In this document: one piece after another, positions 16,724 to 25,498 of the stretch
Numbering within the stretch: the first letter of the stretch is position 1
Layout: every line of letters begins with the position of its first letter
Source: Nitrosopumilus sp. b3
GTDB taxonomy: Archaea; Thermoproteota; Nitrososphaeria; Nitrososphaerales; Nitrosopumilaceae
NCBI RefSeq assembly: GCF_014078525.1
Contig: NZ_MU078694.1
Span: 451,885-515,884, forward strand
Direction: 5' to 3'
Length of the DNA: 64,000 nucleotides
Notes under the pieces: model-generated
The model's input: only the letters and a program-made list of their open reading frames with translations
The model's database searches: none
Told to the model about the DNA's origin: nothing
Position numbers and translations under genes: made by a program

Positions 16724-16935
16724 AAAATGCACAATGCAAAAAGTGTCTAAAAAAATTTGAGCATAAAGAAATCTTTACAATTCAACAATTTCAATATCGA
16801 AAAATTCCCACATACAGCTGGTCTTTGGGATATTTTAAAAAGTTAGGAATTAATGAATGGGATTCCTTCTGTGAAAATTGTATGAGAGAACATTCTAAAA
16901 AATCCAAAGACGAATGGGATAAATTAAAAGTTTAA
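16720..16935 (+). CDS. Small Cys-pair (zinc-binding) protein
   Basis: A 71-residue protein with two CxxC pairs (AQCKKCLKK near the start and SFCENCMRE near residue 53), which probably hold one zinc ion. The centre is aromatic (PTYSWSLGYFKKLG). Its ATG overlaps the trxB stop, so it is translated with thioredoxin reductase and may depend on it to keep its thiols reduced (inference). I do not recognise a named family. Confidence 0.75.
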   Translation: MKNAQCKKCLKKFEHKEIFTIQQFQYRKIPTYSWSLGYFKKLGINEWDSFCENCMREHSKKSKDEWDKLKV

Positions 16936-16962
16936 CAATTCTGCAAATAAATAGGAAATGGA

Positions 16963-17436
16963 ATGAGCAATACAGAAAATCTAAAGAATTCAATTAAGGA
17001 GACTAGTGGAAAACTTGCAAAATTAGGAACAGAATTAGCAGATATCAAGTTCAGTTACAAGGTGGAAGAGAAACCATCCAAAGATTATTGGGAGAAAAGA
17101 TTGAATGAATTCAGAAATTATAGTGATAAATCTTTAGAATATTATAATCAAGTTCATACCATGATGAATTTAATTAACAAAGAAGAGTCACAAATGTTTC
17201 TTTTACGCATAAGTAAATTTCGACAGATAGGAATGGAGTTATTAGAAATCATGCAAAAAATCAAAGATAATCCATCAATCTCAGATCCCAAAGATAAGCA
17301 ACAAAGTCAATGGAGTAAAGAAATTAAAAATAATCTTAACGAACAAAGCAACAAATGCCTAAATCATGAAAAAGAGATGAATAAAACATTCCGAGATTTT
17401 TATCAAAATCAATTAAAGCAGATTTTAGATTCCTAG
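16963..17436 (+). CDS. Helical hypothetical protein
   Basis: A 157-residue charged protein that is predicted helical throughout, with coiled-coil-like heptads near both ends. It has no Cys, membrane segment or motif that I recognise. It is the third gene of the trxB run (27 bp after the zinc protein) and overlaps the convergent cysteine synthase by 4 bp. ATG start. Confidence 0.65.
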   Translation: MSNTENLKNSIKETSGKLAKLGTELADIKFSYKVEEKPSKDYWEKRLNEFRNYSDKSLEYYNQVHTMMNLINKEESQMFLLRISKFRQIGMELLEIMQKIKDNPSISDPKDKQQSQWSKEIKNNLNEQSNKCLNHEKEMNKTFRDFYQNQLKQILDS

Positions 17437-18425
17437 TATGCCAAATCCGACATGTGTCTTGCATTTTTCAAAGAATTTTCAAATTCTTCTTCTGTCATAA
17501 CGTTTTGTGATGCATAAACACTCTTGAACTTACGTCCATCATCAGCAAAAATGCCTACTACACAAGCATCCCCATCAATATGGTATTTTTTCATACATGC
17601 GTAAACTGCTGCAGATGAAGGACTGATTAAAAGTTGATCTTTTTCAAAAACGTCTTTTACAACATCAAATGCTTCTTTATTGTCTACAGAAACCCAATCA
17701 TCAACAACACTTTCACGTTTTAAAAATAAATCAGGTTTTGCAGATTCTTCAAAGTTTCGCCATCCTTGAATTAAATGGTTTTGTTGCGGTTGGCAACCAA
17801 TTATCTTAACATTAGGGTTTTTTTCTTTAAGAAAAGTACCAATCCCAGTAATTGTTCCACCAGTGCCAACACCTGTAAAGAAATGAGTTACTTTCCCTTC
17901 AGTTTGTTTCCAAATTTCAGGACCAGTTCCAACATAATGACCCTTGAAATTTGCCTCATTTGCGTATTGATTTGGAGAGTAATATGTGTCAGGTCTTGAG
18001 GATGCAATAGAAGTTGCTAATGCAATACTTTGATCTGTACCTGCCCCAACTTTAGGACATAAATCATCACTTGTCTCAAATACTTTAGCACCAAGATTCC
18101 TAATGATATCTTTGGTCTCATTACTAGCTTTTTCAGGAATTACAATTTCTACTTTATAGCCCAATACATTCGCAATACCAGTTAACGCAATTCCAGTATT
18201 ACCAGAAGTAGGTTCGATGATTATGCTTTTGCCTTTGGTTAGAATTCCTCGCTCTTCACCATCTTTAATCATCCAATATGCAGCTCTGTCTTTTACAGAA
18301 CCAAATGGGTTATGACCTTCTAATTTTGCAAAATATTCTACATTATCATGAGAAAGTGAATTTAATTTTACGAGAGGAGTGTTTCCCACTCTGCTCAAGA
18401 CATCTGTATCAGTAACAGTAGTCAT
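17433..18425 (-). CDS. PLP-dependent cysteine synthase
   Basis: A 330-residue fold-type-II PLP enzyme. GSVKDRAAYW near residue 42-51 contains the PLP lysine; TSGNTGIAL (about 72-80) binds the substrate carboxylate, and GTGGTITGIG is the phosphate loop. It makes cysteine from O-acetylserine or O-phosphoserine and sulfide. The family (CysK/CysM) does not show the acceptor. The tusA-like gene 8 bp upstream is probably in the same operon, so a protein-bound sulfur donor is possible (inference). ATG start. Confidence 0.92.
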   Translation of the reverse strand: MTTVTDTDVLSRVGNTPLVKLNSLSHDNVEYFAKLEGHNPFGSVKDRAAYWMIKDGEERGILTKGKSIIIEPTSGNTGIALTGIANVLGYKVEIVIPEKASNETKDIIRNLGAKVFETSDDLCPKVGAGTDQSIALATSIASSRPDTYYSPNQYANEANFKGHYVGTGPEIWKQTEGKVTHFFTGVGTGGTITGIGTFLKEKNPNVKIIGCQPQQNHLIQGWRNFEESAKPDLFLKRESVVDDWVSVDNKEAFDVVKDVFEKDQLLISPSSAAVYACMKKYHIDGDACVVGIFADDGRKFKSVYASQNVMTEEEFENSLKNARHMSDLAY

Positions 18426-18433
18426 TATTCTGG

Positions 18434-18670
18434 TTATTTCACCTTTTTAATTTGAAATGTAATTACATTCCCATCTTTTGATAAATCTAATAGCTCATGA
18501 CCATTTCTTGTAACCCATCTTGAAATATCATCTTCAGCAGCAGGATCATCTGCAGACACAGTTAGAGTTTCACCAACTTGCATTCTTTCAATTTCAATTT
18601 TTGTTCGAAATACAGGTTCGGGACAAAATAATCCAGTTGCATCTAATTTTTTTTCAGCAGAATCAGACAT
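18434..18670 (-). CDS. tusA: TusA/SirA-family sulfur carrier
   Basis: A 78-residue protein with the family pattern DATGLFCPEPVFRTKIEIE; Cys16 in CPEP is the sulfur-carrying residue. The rest follows the small two-layer fold with GETLTVSADDPAAEDDI. TusA proteins hold persulfide sulfur and hand it on. It is the first gene of an operon with cysteine synthase, which suggests that it feeds sulfur into cysteine or other thiols. Confidence 0.93.
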   Translation of the reverse strand: MSDSAEKKLDATGLFCPEPVFRTKIEIERMQVGETLTVSADDPAAEDDISRWVTRNGHELLDLSKDGNVITFQIKKVK

Positions 18671-18740
18671 AGGTATCTAATTCAACAAAAGCGTTTTGTC
18701 ATATTAAAATCTATTTGAGTTTAGCTTGTCCTACTTTATC

Positions 18741-19655
18741 TTACAATGTCATTTTCAAGATAGTGGTAAGATTTCTATCTTTCATAAAACTAGGATCATG
18801 ATTTTGAAAATTGATTTTTTGTGATATCCTTCTCATCGAATAAAGTGCAATTCTGTAGAATAATGGCCACATAGGACTGTTTTGATTTGAATCATATAGT
18901 CTGAGTAATAATGTAAAAAGCCATTTTGTGTTTGGGTAATGTTCAGAAATATAATCAACAATGTATTCTTTAGAATTATTAATTTTGTATTTTAGATGGT
19001 CCAATGTTTCTGATTGTGACACATAACCTGTTTGAGAAACATGAATGTGTCCACATTTCATTGCATGTAAAATATCATCAAGAGTATTTTCTGAATCAAT
19101 TTGATTAACACATCTCCCAAGAGTTGACAAAACATGGGAATCACTACCAGCCACTTGTGTAATGTTATTATCCAGTGCAAATTGAGTGGCTCGAGCGTTT
19201 GATAAAATATCTACATTATTACTATTGAAAACTTCAACCATATCACATTTTTTTGCATCCTCACGCAATGCGTTAATTAGACCAAATGGATGGGGTGCAG
19301 ATGAGACGCCCCCCTGATCTCGTACTTTATCAATTAATTCTTCCAGAGAAATCCCAGCAGGAATTTCATCGTGAATACCATAGGCCAAGACATGAGCCCC
19401 ATTATCGATTGTTATCTCTTCAGCAGGATAAACATTGATTTTTTTGAATTTCTCATGATCATTTTTGTATTCAAGTAATTGACGATACCCATCAAGTGTA
19501 TTGTGATTTGTTACAAAAATTGCATCCAATCCTAAATTAAGTGAACGCTCAAGTTGGTCACGTATTGAAACATTACAATCATGTGATGGTTCACCTTCAC
19601 CTACATGAAAATTTGAAAATGAATTATGACAGTGAAGTTCAGTAGTGATTGACAT
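18741..19655 (-). CDS. PHP-domain phosphoesterase
   Basis: A protein of 304 residues from the ATG at 19655; a GTG two codons earlier is possible. The N-terminus has the PHP metal motif ELHCHNSFSN, followed by TNHNTLDGY, PAEEI, SSAPHPFG and GSDSHVLSTLGR, which cover the usual metal-binding His, Glu and Asp residues. PHP enzymes are metal-dependent phosphoesterases; without a polymerase or HisK context the substrate is open. The last 80 residues are helical and may be specific to this group. Confidence 0.85.
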   Translation of the reverse strand: MSITTELHCHNSFSNFHVGEGEPSHDCNVSIRDQLERSLNLGLDAIFVTNHNTLDGYRQLLEYKNDHEKFKKINVYPAEEITIDNGAHVLAYGIHDEIPAGISLEELIDKVRDQGGVSSAPHPFGLINALREDAKKCDMVEVFNSNNVDILSNARATQFALDNNITQVAGSDSHVLSTLGRCVNQIDSENTLDDILHAMKCGHIHVSQTGYVSQSETLDHLKYKINNSKEYIVDYISEHYPNTKWLFTLLLRLYDSNQNSPMWPLFYRIALYSMRRISQKINFQNHDPSFMKDRNLTTILKMTL

Positions 19656-19706
19656 TTTCACATAATATAGAGTGCTTTTAATTATTAACCCTATTGAAAA
19701 AATGAG

Positions 19707-20432
19707 TTATCTAAAAAGGTCTTCATGCTCAGGTCGAATTAATTCATCTATAACATGGTCTTCAATTTTGAATGAGTAATTCCTAATTATAGTAATTGGG
19801 ATTTTTAATGATTTGCCCATTACCAGTTCCGCTGCAGAGGACAGTTCATCAGCTACAGCAATTGCAGTTACACGCAAAATCTTTTGAAATGAATCATGCA
19901 TTCCAGCATAATCAATTATTGGATTTAATCCGGAAATGCCTATGGCACAGTTAGTTTGGCCCATACGAAAAGGACGTCCAAATGTATCAGAAATTATTAC
20001 TGCCACATTTTTGTTAGTTTGTTTTAAAATATTGTAGCGGATTGATTCAGCAGAAACATCTGAATTAATTGGTAATAAAGTCGCATACCCTTCTTGCACA
20101 TTACTTTCATCAATGCCGGCATTTGCACAGATAAATCCATTTTTTGTTTCAACAATTAATATGCCATTTTTCATTCGGATAATTCGTTTTGTTTCAGATA
20201 AAATTAATTCTACTAGACGAGGATCTTTTTGATACTGAGAGCCAATTCCCTGAGATAGTAAAGAAGGTTCAACAGTAGATAATTTGACAATTCTTCCTTC
20301 TTGTTTTGAGATAATTTTTTGTGCAATTACTAAAATGTCACCATCATGTAAGTCGCAAGAGCTCAATACCAAATCAGATATATCATCTGAGGGTTCAATT
20401 TCTTTTTCAATAAGAACAGGAATAATTTCCAA
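19707..20432 (-). CDS. cofE: Coenzyme F420-0:L-glutamate ligase
   Basis: A 241-residue protein of the CofE family, which adds glutamate to F420-0 using GTP. The family pattern is clear: DGDILVIAQKIISKQEGR, NGFICANAGIDESN, VIISDTFGRPFRMGQTNCAIG and ELVMGKSLKIP. The start is TTG. The other F420 genes of the window, cofD and cofC, are 30 kb away, so the pathway is split. F420 would serve flavin-type oxidoreductases in the cytoplasm. Confidence 0.95.
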   Translation of the reverse strand: MEIIPVLIEKEIEPSDDISDLVLSSCDLHDGDILVIAQKIISKQEGRIVKLSTVEPSLLSQGIGSQYQKDPRLVELILSETKRIIRMKNGILIVETKNGFICANAGIDESNVQEGYATLLPINSDVSAESIRYNILKQTNKNVAVIISDTFGRPFRMGQTNCAIGISGLNPIIDYAGMHDSFQKILRVTAIAVADELSSAAELVMGKSLKIPITIIRNYSFKIEDHVIDELIRPEHEDLFR

Positions 20433-20466
20433 GTAAAAGTACTAAAGATATGGACTAAAAAATTGT

Positions 20467-21117
20467 TTAGGCAGGAGTGATTGTTTCCAGTTCCATTTTG
20501 TAATGTTTGTTGATAATATCTAAAACTTTTGAGAGGTCCTTTTCTTCCAAAGTAGCAGTAGCCAAGTCTTTTACCAAGTCCTGAGCTCTATATGCAATAC
20601 CCAATCCACAAATGTCAAATAATTTCACATCGTTTGCCCCATCAACAACACAAACAATATCTTCTTTTTTCTCACCCCATTCAGCAATTTTTATTTTGGC
20701 AGACTTTGATTTATCAGAATCAACATGGATTACTACGTCATCTAATTTTCCATCTTTAAATTTTAACTCATTTGAATAAACATAGTCAAGATCTAGTTCT
20801 TTTTGTAATCTAGCCATCATTAAAGTAAACCCTCCAGAAACTGCCATGAGTTTCCAACCAGCTGATTTTAGTACTCTACAAAGTTCTTTTGCACCAGTCA
20901 TTATAGGCAATGCATCAGCAACTTCCTGACATGTTTTTTCATCAAGACCTCTAAGTGCTGCAACTCTTGTTTTCAAACCTTCTTCCCAGTTAATTTTCCC
21001 TTGAATTCCTTGTTTGGTAATTTCCCAAATCTCATCTTCTTTGTTTAATTTTTCTGCAAGAATTGGAAGATATTCTTCATCATATAAAACACCTTCAACG
21101 TCAAAAATTACAAGCAA
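20467..21117 (-). CDS. HAD phosphatase, SerB/ThrH-like
   Basis: A 216-residue HAD-superfamily enzyme resembling phosphoserine phosphatase. Motif I is FDVEGVL, with Glu in place of the usual second Asp, as in ThrH (DLEGVL). Motif II is AVSGGF, motif III the Lys of DKSKSAKI, and motif IV VDGANDV. It would give serine, or transfer phosphate to homoserine as ThrH can. The unusual motif I makes the exact reaction uncertain. TTG start; no nearby ATG keeps motif I. Confidence 0.83.
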   Translation of the reverse strand: MLVIFDVEGVLYDEEYLPILAEKLNKEDEIWEITKQGIQGKINWEEGLKTRVAALRGLDEKTCQEVADALPIMTGAKELCRVLKSAGWKLMAVSGGFTLMMARLQKELDLDYVYSNELKFKDGKLDDVVIHVDSDKSKSAKIKIAEWGEKKEDIVCVVDGANDVKLFDICGLGIAYRAQDLVKDLATATLEEKDLSKVLDIINKHYKMELETITPA

Positions 21118-21220
21118 TTGATTTCTGAATTGGAAAAAAATGCTAATTATATTAAAGTTTAAACTTTTTTGAGATCAAAAAAACGCTAGTAATAAATCAC
21201 CGTTTGTTTTATGGTTAAAC

Positions 21221-21505
21221 ATGGCAGAATTAGAACGTAAATACGAAGTAGAGATCAATGAGAGAGAAGGAAGACAAAAACTGCCTCAGGAAGTTAAAGA
21301 TGAATTAAAAGCATCAGGTATGATGGATGAAAAAGGGAAATTAAAGTTAAAAGGCGTCAGTCCAAAAATGCTCAAAAAAATGAAGCAAGAGTATGTAGAC
21401 TGTCCAGTTTTGAAAGAAGAAATTCAATTTATTCAGTGTTTTGTGTGTCCAAATTTCCAAAGCAGAGTAATGGGCAAAGTTCTCTGTAAAGGCGACCCGC
21501 TTTAA
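21221..21505 (+). CDS. Small Cys-containing hypothetical protein
   Basis: A 94-residue protein with a charged helical N-terminal half and a Cys-rich C-terminus: DCPVLKEEIQFIQCFVCPNF then VLCKGDP. Four Cys residues could bind a metal. The order of the Cys residues (C-13-C-2-C-11-C) does not match a family that I know. ATG start, 103 bp from the divergent SerB-like gene. Confidence 0.7.
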   Translation: MAELERKYEVEINEREGRQKLPQEVKDELKASGMMDEKGKLKLKGVSPKMLKKMKQEYVDCPVLKEEIQFIQCFVCPNFQSRVMGKVLCKGDPL

Positions 21506-21580
21506 AATACTGAAATTAATTTACGATAGCAAAATTCTCACGAAAGGCTCATTAGTTAAATTAATTCTTGGATTTTTAGT

Positions 21581-23023
21581 TTGAGTAAAGAAGACGTAGG
21601 AATCACTGTTTCAAAAAATGATGATTTTAGTGAATGGTATACTCAGGTTGTTCTAAAAGCAAAATTAGCAGATTATGCACCTGTCAAAGGGTTAATTGTT
21701 CTAAGACCAGATGGTTATTCCATTTGGGAATCATTGAGAAGTACATTTGATAAAAAATTTGCAAAAAATGGAATAAGAAATGGATTTCTACCAATATTAA
21801 TTCCTGAATCTTTGTTAGGAAAAGAACAAAAGCATTTTGCAGGATTTAATCCAGAAGTGTTTTGGGTAACTCATTCAGGTACAAATGAAATTGGAGATAA
21901 ACTTGCTCTAAGACCAACATCAGAGACATTGGCATATACAATGTATGCCAAATGGATTCAAAGTTGGAGGGATTTGCCATTAAAAATCAATTTTTGGAAT
22001 ACTGCATTAAGGGCAGAGATTAAAGCAACAAAACCATTTCTAAGAACCTCAGAATTTTTGTGGCAAGAAGGCCACACAGTCCACACAACTCAAGAAGAGG
22101 CTGAAAAAGAAGTAATGAAGATTTTAGAGATTTACAAAAATACAGTTGAAGAAGAATTGGCAATTCCAGTAACAATAGGAAAAAAAAGTGAAAAAGAGAA
22201 GTTTGTAGGTGCAGTATATACAACTACAATGGAATCAATTATGCCTGATGGAAAGGCGTTACAGATGGGGACATCTCATTTTCTAGGGCAGAATTTTTCA
22301 AAACCATTTGAAGTTAAATTTGCAGACAAAGATAATGTAGAACATTTTGCATGGCAGACATCTTGGGGTGTTTCATGGAGATTGATCGGAGCTATGATCA
22401 TGGCACACGGAGATGATAAAGGTCTAGTACTACCACCCAATGTAGCACCAACACAAGTTGTAATTGTTCCAATTTATAAAAATGAAGAGGGGAAAGAAAA
22501 AGTTCTATCAAAGGTTGAAGAAATTAAAAACACGTTAGAAACAAAAGAAATCAGAGTACATGTAGATGATAGAAGTGGATTATCTCCAGGTTACAAATTT
22601 AATGATTGGGAATTAAAAGGAATTCCATTAAGAATCGAGATAGGTCCTAAAGATATTGAAAAGCGAAGCATTGTAATTGCAAAAAGATACAATAAAGAAA
22701 AATCAACCTTGAATTTTGATGAAATTGAAAAAATATTCACAATATTGAATGAAATTCAAAACGAGATGCTAAAAAAAGCCAAAGAACAGGCAAAAGAAAA
22801 CACAATGGAGATTTCAGACTATACGGAGTTTAAATCAAAAATTGAGAAAGGTGGATTCTTCAAGGCTCCTTGGTGTGGAAAATTAGAATGTGAAGAAAAA
22901 ATTAAAGAAGAAACAGGAGCAGATATTCGAGTAATTCCATTTGGCAGTGAAAATGAAAATTTGAGATGCATATACTGTAAAGAACAAAGTGTATCAACAT
23001 CTGTTTTTGCCAGAGGGTACTAG
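21581..23023 (+). CDS. proS: Prolyl-tRNA synthetase (archaeal/eukaryotic type)
   Basis: A 480-residue class II aminoacyl-tRNA synthetase. RPTSETLAYTMYAKW and FLRTSEFLWQEGHT (motif 2) mark the active site; QMGTSHFLGQNFSK and the C-terminal ProS domain with four Cys (PWCGKLEC and RCIYCKE) that bind zinc are typical of the archaeal form, which lacks the bacterial editing insertion. It charges tRNA-Pro. TTG start with no earlier ATG in frame. Very high confidence. Confidence 0.97.
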   Translation: MSKEDVGITVSKNDDFSEWYTQVVLKAKLADYAPVKGLIVLRPDGYSIWESLRSTFDKKFAKNGIRNGFLPILIPESLLGKEQKHFAGFNPEVFWVTHSGTNEIGDKLALRPTSETLAYTMYAKWIQSWRDLPLKINFWNTALRAEIKATKPFLRTSEFLWQEGHTVHTTQEEAEKEVMKILEIYKNTVEEELAIPVTIGKKSEKEKFVGAVYTTTMESIMPDGKALQMGTSHFLGQNFSKPFEVKFADKDNVEHFAWQTSWGVSWRLIGAMIMAHGDDKGLVLPPNVAPTQVVIVPIYKNEEGKEKVLSKVEEIKNTLETKEIRVHVDDRSGLSPGYKFNDWELKGIPLRIEIGPKDIEKRSIVIAKRYNKEKSTLNFDEIEKIFTILNEIQNEMLKKAKEQAKENTMEISDYTEFKSKIEKGGFFKAPWCGKLECEEKIKEETGADIRVIPFGSENENLRCIYCKEQSVSTSVFARGY

Positions 23024-23073
23024 ACCAACTAATGCCACAAATATTATAATAGAAAAAAAATAATTTCCCAATA

Positions 23074-24384
23074 ATGCCCTCAAATCAAGAATTAGATCAA
23101 AAAAATGCATTGTTAGAGCAATTTAGGGAGACACGAAGTAGAACACTAGAACTTGTAAAAACTTTGGAAAAAGATGATTTTGTAGTTCAGACTGCATCAT
23201 TTATGAGTCCACCAAAGTGGCATATAGGACACGTAAGTTGGATTTACGAAGCAATAATGAGTAAATTAGAAAAGAATTACGAGTTTTACTCAAAAGAATT
23301 TTCAGAATATCTTAATTCATACTATCAACAATTTGGAGTTCCACATGACAAGGGATTAAGAGGTGTAGTCTCAAGACCCACAGTTGATCAGATATTTCAA
23401 TATTTTAATACAATTAATCAAAGAGTAGAGCGTTTTATTGAATCAAAAAATCTCAGTTCTGATGAAATAAGACTAATAGTTATGGGGTTTCATCATGAGT
23501 GTCAACATCAAGAACTTCTAGTATATGACCTTCAACATCTTTTAGCAGAACAGTATCATCCAGTAAAGAAAAACAAAATATCTAAACAAATCAATCCAGA
23601 GAAAAAATCAGTTAGAATCAAGGGGGGTCTTTACACAATGGGATATAATGGAAATGATTTCTGCTATGACATTGAACTTCCAGAGCACAAATCATACCTA
23701 AATGATTTCAAGATGGATGTTTTTCCAATCACTAATCAAGAATATCTAAAATTTGTAGAAGATGGAGGATATGAGACATACAAGTTTTGGCTATCAGATG
23801 GATGGGAAAAAGTAAAAGAGAATGATTGGAAAGCACCAATGTACTGGGAAAAAATTAATGACGAGTGGAATGTTCGAGACTTTTTAGGAATTAGAAAAAT
23901 CAACCCCAATGAACCTGTATGTCATGTCAGTTATTATGAAGCAGATGCTTATTGTAAATGGGCGGGAAAGAGACTTCCTACTGAGGCAGAATGGGAAAAA
24001 GCTGCATGTTGGAATGAGGAAAAAAACGAAAAAACAATCTACCCTTGGGGAAATGACAAACCAACAAATGAAAAATGCAATCTACTTGAATCATATTTTT
24101 GGGGATGTTCAGAAATTGGCACGTATCCAAATAGTTCAAGTCAACATGGTTGTCAGCAAATGATTGGAGATGTTTGGGAATGGACCTCGTCAGAATTTAC
24201 AGGATATCCAGGATTCAAATCAGGATTTGATGAATACAATGACAAATGGTTTACAAATCAAAAAGTTTTACGAGGAGGATCTTTTGCCACACCAGAAATG
24301 TCAATTAGAGGGTCATATAGAAATTTTTTCAGATTGGATGAACGGTGGTTATTTTCAGGTTTTAGATGTGCAGAAGATATCTAA
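23074..24384 (+). CDS. egtB: Ergothioneine biosynthesis sulfoxide synthase EgtB
   Basis: A 436-residue protein with the EgtB layout: an N-terminal DinB-like domain and a C-terminal FGE-sulfatase domain. The iron ligands fit HX3HXE in HHECQHQE (about 140-147) plus His of KWHIGHVSW. The second domain begins at GGLYTMGYNG and has GKRLPTEAEWEKAAC, GDVWEWTSSEF and the closing RGGSFATPEMSIRGSYRNF. EgtB joins trimethylhistidine to a thiol, either gamma-Glu-Cys or cysteine. It is convergent with egtD, sharing 4 bp. No EgtC or EgtE is seen, so the cysteine-using type is possible (inference). Confidence 0.93.
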   Translation: MPSNQELDQKNALLEQFRETRSRTLELVKTLEKDDFVVQTASFMSPPKWHIGHVSWIYEAIMSKLEKNYEFYSKEFSEYLNSYYQQFGVPHDKGLRGVVSRPTVDQIFQYFNTINQRVERFIESKNLSSDEIRLIVMGFHHECQHQELLVYDLQHLLAEQYHPVKKNKISKQINPEKKSVRIKGGLYTMGYNGNDFCYDIELPEHKSYLNDFKMDVFPITNQEYLKFVEDGGYETYKFWLSDGWEKVKENDWKAPMYWEKINDEWNVRDFLGIRKINPNEPVCHVSYYEADAYCKWAGKRLPTEAEWEKAACWNEEKNEKTIYPWGNDKPTNEKCNLLESYFWGCSEIGTYPNSSSQHGCQQMIGDVWEWTSSEFTGYPGFKSGFDEYNDKWFTNQKVLRGGSFATPEMSIRGSYRNFFRLDERWLFSGFRCAEDI

Positions 24385-25403
24385 ATTTTAGATACCAGTG
24401 TTAGTGAAAAATGAGACTTATCATCTAACCATGTATGTTTAATTTCAAACCCTACATCATCAAGAAGTTTTTGAATTTGAGATAACCTAAACTTGTGAGA
24501 ATATTCAGTGTGAATCAATTCATCTTTTTCTAAGTTCAATAAAAGATTGGATTTTGAGATCACCACAGATTGATCAACTAGGGATTTCAGATACATTTCA
24601 ATTCGCTGATCAGTTTCGTTGTAAAGAGAATGATGTGAAAAATTATTTAAATTAAAATCGGCATCTAGTTCATCATTTATTCTCGAAAGAACATTCAAGT
24701 TAAATTCTGAAGTAATGCCTTGAGAATCATCATATGCAGATTCTAAAATATTCTTATCCTTAACCAAATCAAGTCCAATAAGAAAGAGATCTCCTTTTTT
24801 CATTGTAGAGTTTATTTTTTGCAGAAACTCATGACCGTCCTTTGGCGGGAAATTTCCAAAGCTAGAACCCAAAAATAGGATTAAATTTTTCTTTTCATCA
24901 TAGTTTTTTAGAAATTCTAAACCACCCTCATATGTGTCAATTATTCCAGTAATGTGTAAATTTTCATAATCCTTCAACAATTCCTCAGAACTTTCTGCAA
25001 GAATCTCAGATATATCAATAGGGAAATATTCAACATCCCCACATAATTTTGAGAAAATATCAAGGATTATTCTTGTCTTTACAGATGCACCACTTCCTAA
25101 TTCAACGACCCTGAATGTTTTATCTAGAAATGAAGGGAGTTCATCTTTGAGTTTGTTTAAAATCATAATTTCAGTCCGAGTAGGATAATACTCAGGCAAT
25201 GTACAAATTTTTTCAAATAGATCTGATCCTTTTTTATCATAAAAGAATTTTGGAGAGATAAATTTACCCTTCCTATTCAAACTAAATGAAATCTCTTCAG
25301 CAAAAGTTTTTTCTATTTTACTGGCATGAGGTTTGAAATATTGCAGGCGTTCATCAATTATGAATTTTTTATAATTTAGATTTTTTTGTAAAGTGTTACT
25401 CAA
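24381..25403 (-). CDS. egtD: L-histidine N-alpha-methyltransferase EgtD
   Basis: A 340-residue SAM-dependent enzyme that trimethylates histidine, the first step to ergothioneine. The family mark FYDKKGSDLFEKI followed by LPEYYPTRTEI is present near residue 60-85, and VVELGSGASVKTRI is the SAM loop. The start is TTG. It overlaps the convergent egtB by 4 bp. Together the two enzymes supply the core of the pathway; the closing C-S lyase must be encoded elsewhere. Confidence 0.94.
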   Translation of the reverse strand: MSNTLQKNLNYKKFIIDERLQYFKPHASKIEKTFAEEISFSLNRKGKFISPKFFYDKKGSDLFEKICTLPEYYPTRTEIMILNKLKDELPSFLDKTFRVVELGSGASVKTRIILDIFSKLCGDVEYFPIDISEILAESSEELLKDYENLHITGIIDTYEGGLEFLKNYDEKKNLILFLGSSFGNFPPKDGHEFLQKINSTMKKGDLFLIGLDLVKDKNILESAYDDSQGITSEFNLNVLSRINDELDADFNLNNFSHHSLYNETDQRIEMYLKSLVDQSVVISKSNLLLNLEKDELIHTEYSHKFRLSQIQKLLDDVGFEIKHTWLDDKSHFSLTLVSKI

Positions 25404-25447
25404 GTATTAATTCAGACATTATTTAACATAAATGCGTTATCCCATGT

Positions 25448-25459
25448 TTTACGCGTAAA
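25448..25459. promoter_or_regulatory. Perfect palindrome TTTACGCGTAAA between egtD and the ABC gene
   Basis: A 12-bp perfect inverted repeat in the 95-bp divergent spacer. A TATA-like stretch (GATATACTT) lies between it and the TTG start of the ABC gene, so the palindrome sits upstream of that promoter. It is a candidate operator or activator site for egtD, the ABC gene or both. Confidence 0.4.
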
Positions 25460-25498
25460 TCATATTTCTTGATATACTTCTAAATTAAACAGTAGTCA

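Noticed and set aside
21154..21167. Perfect palindrome AAAGTTTAAACTTT between the SerB-like gene and the next gene
   Set aside because: It is AT-only apart from two bases and overlaps a TATA-like TTTAAA, so a promoter element or chance explains it.
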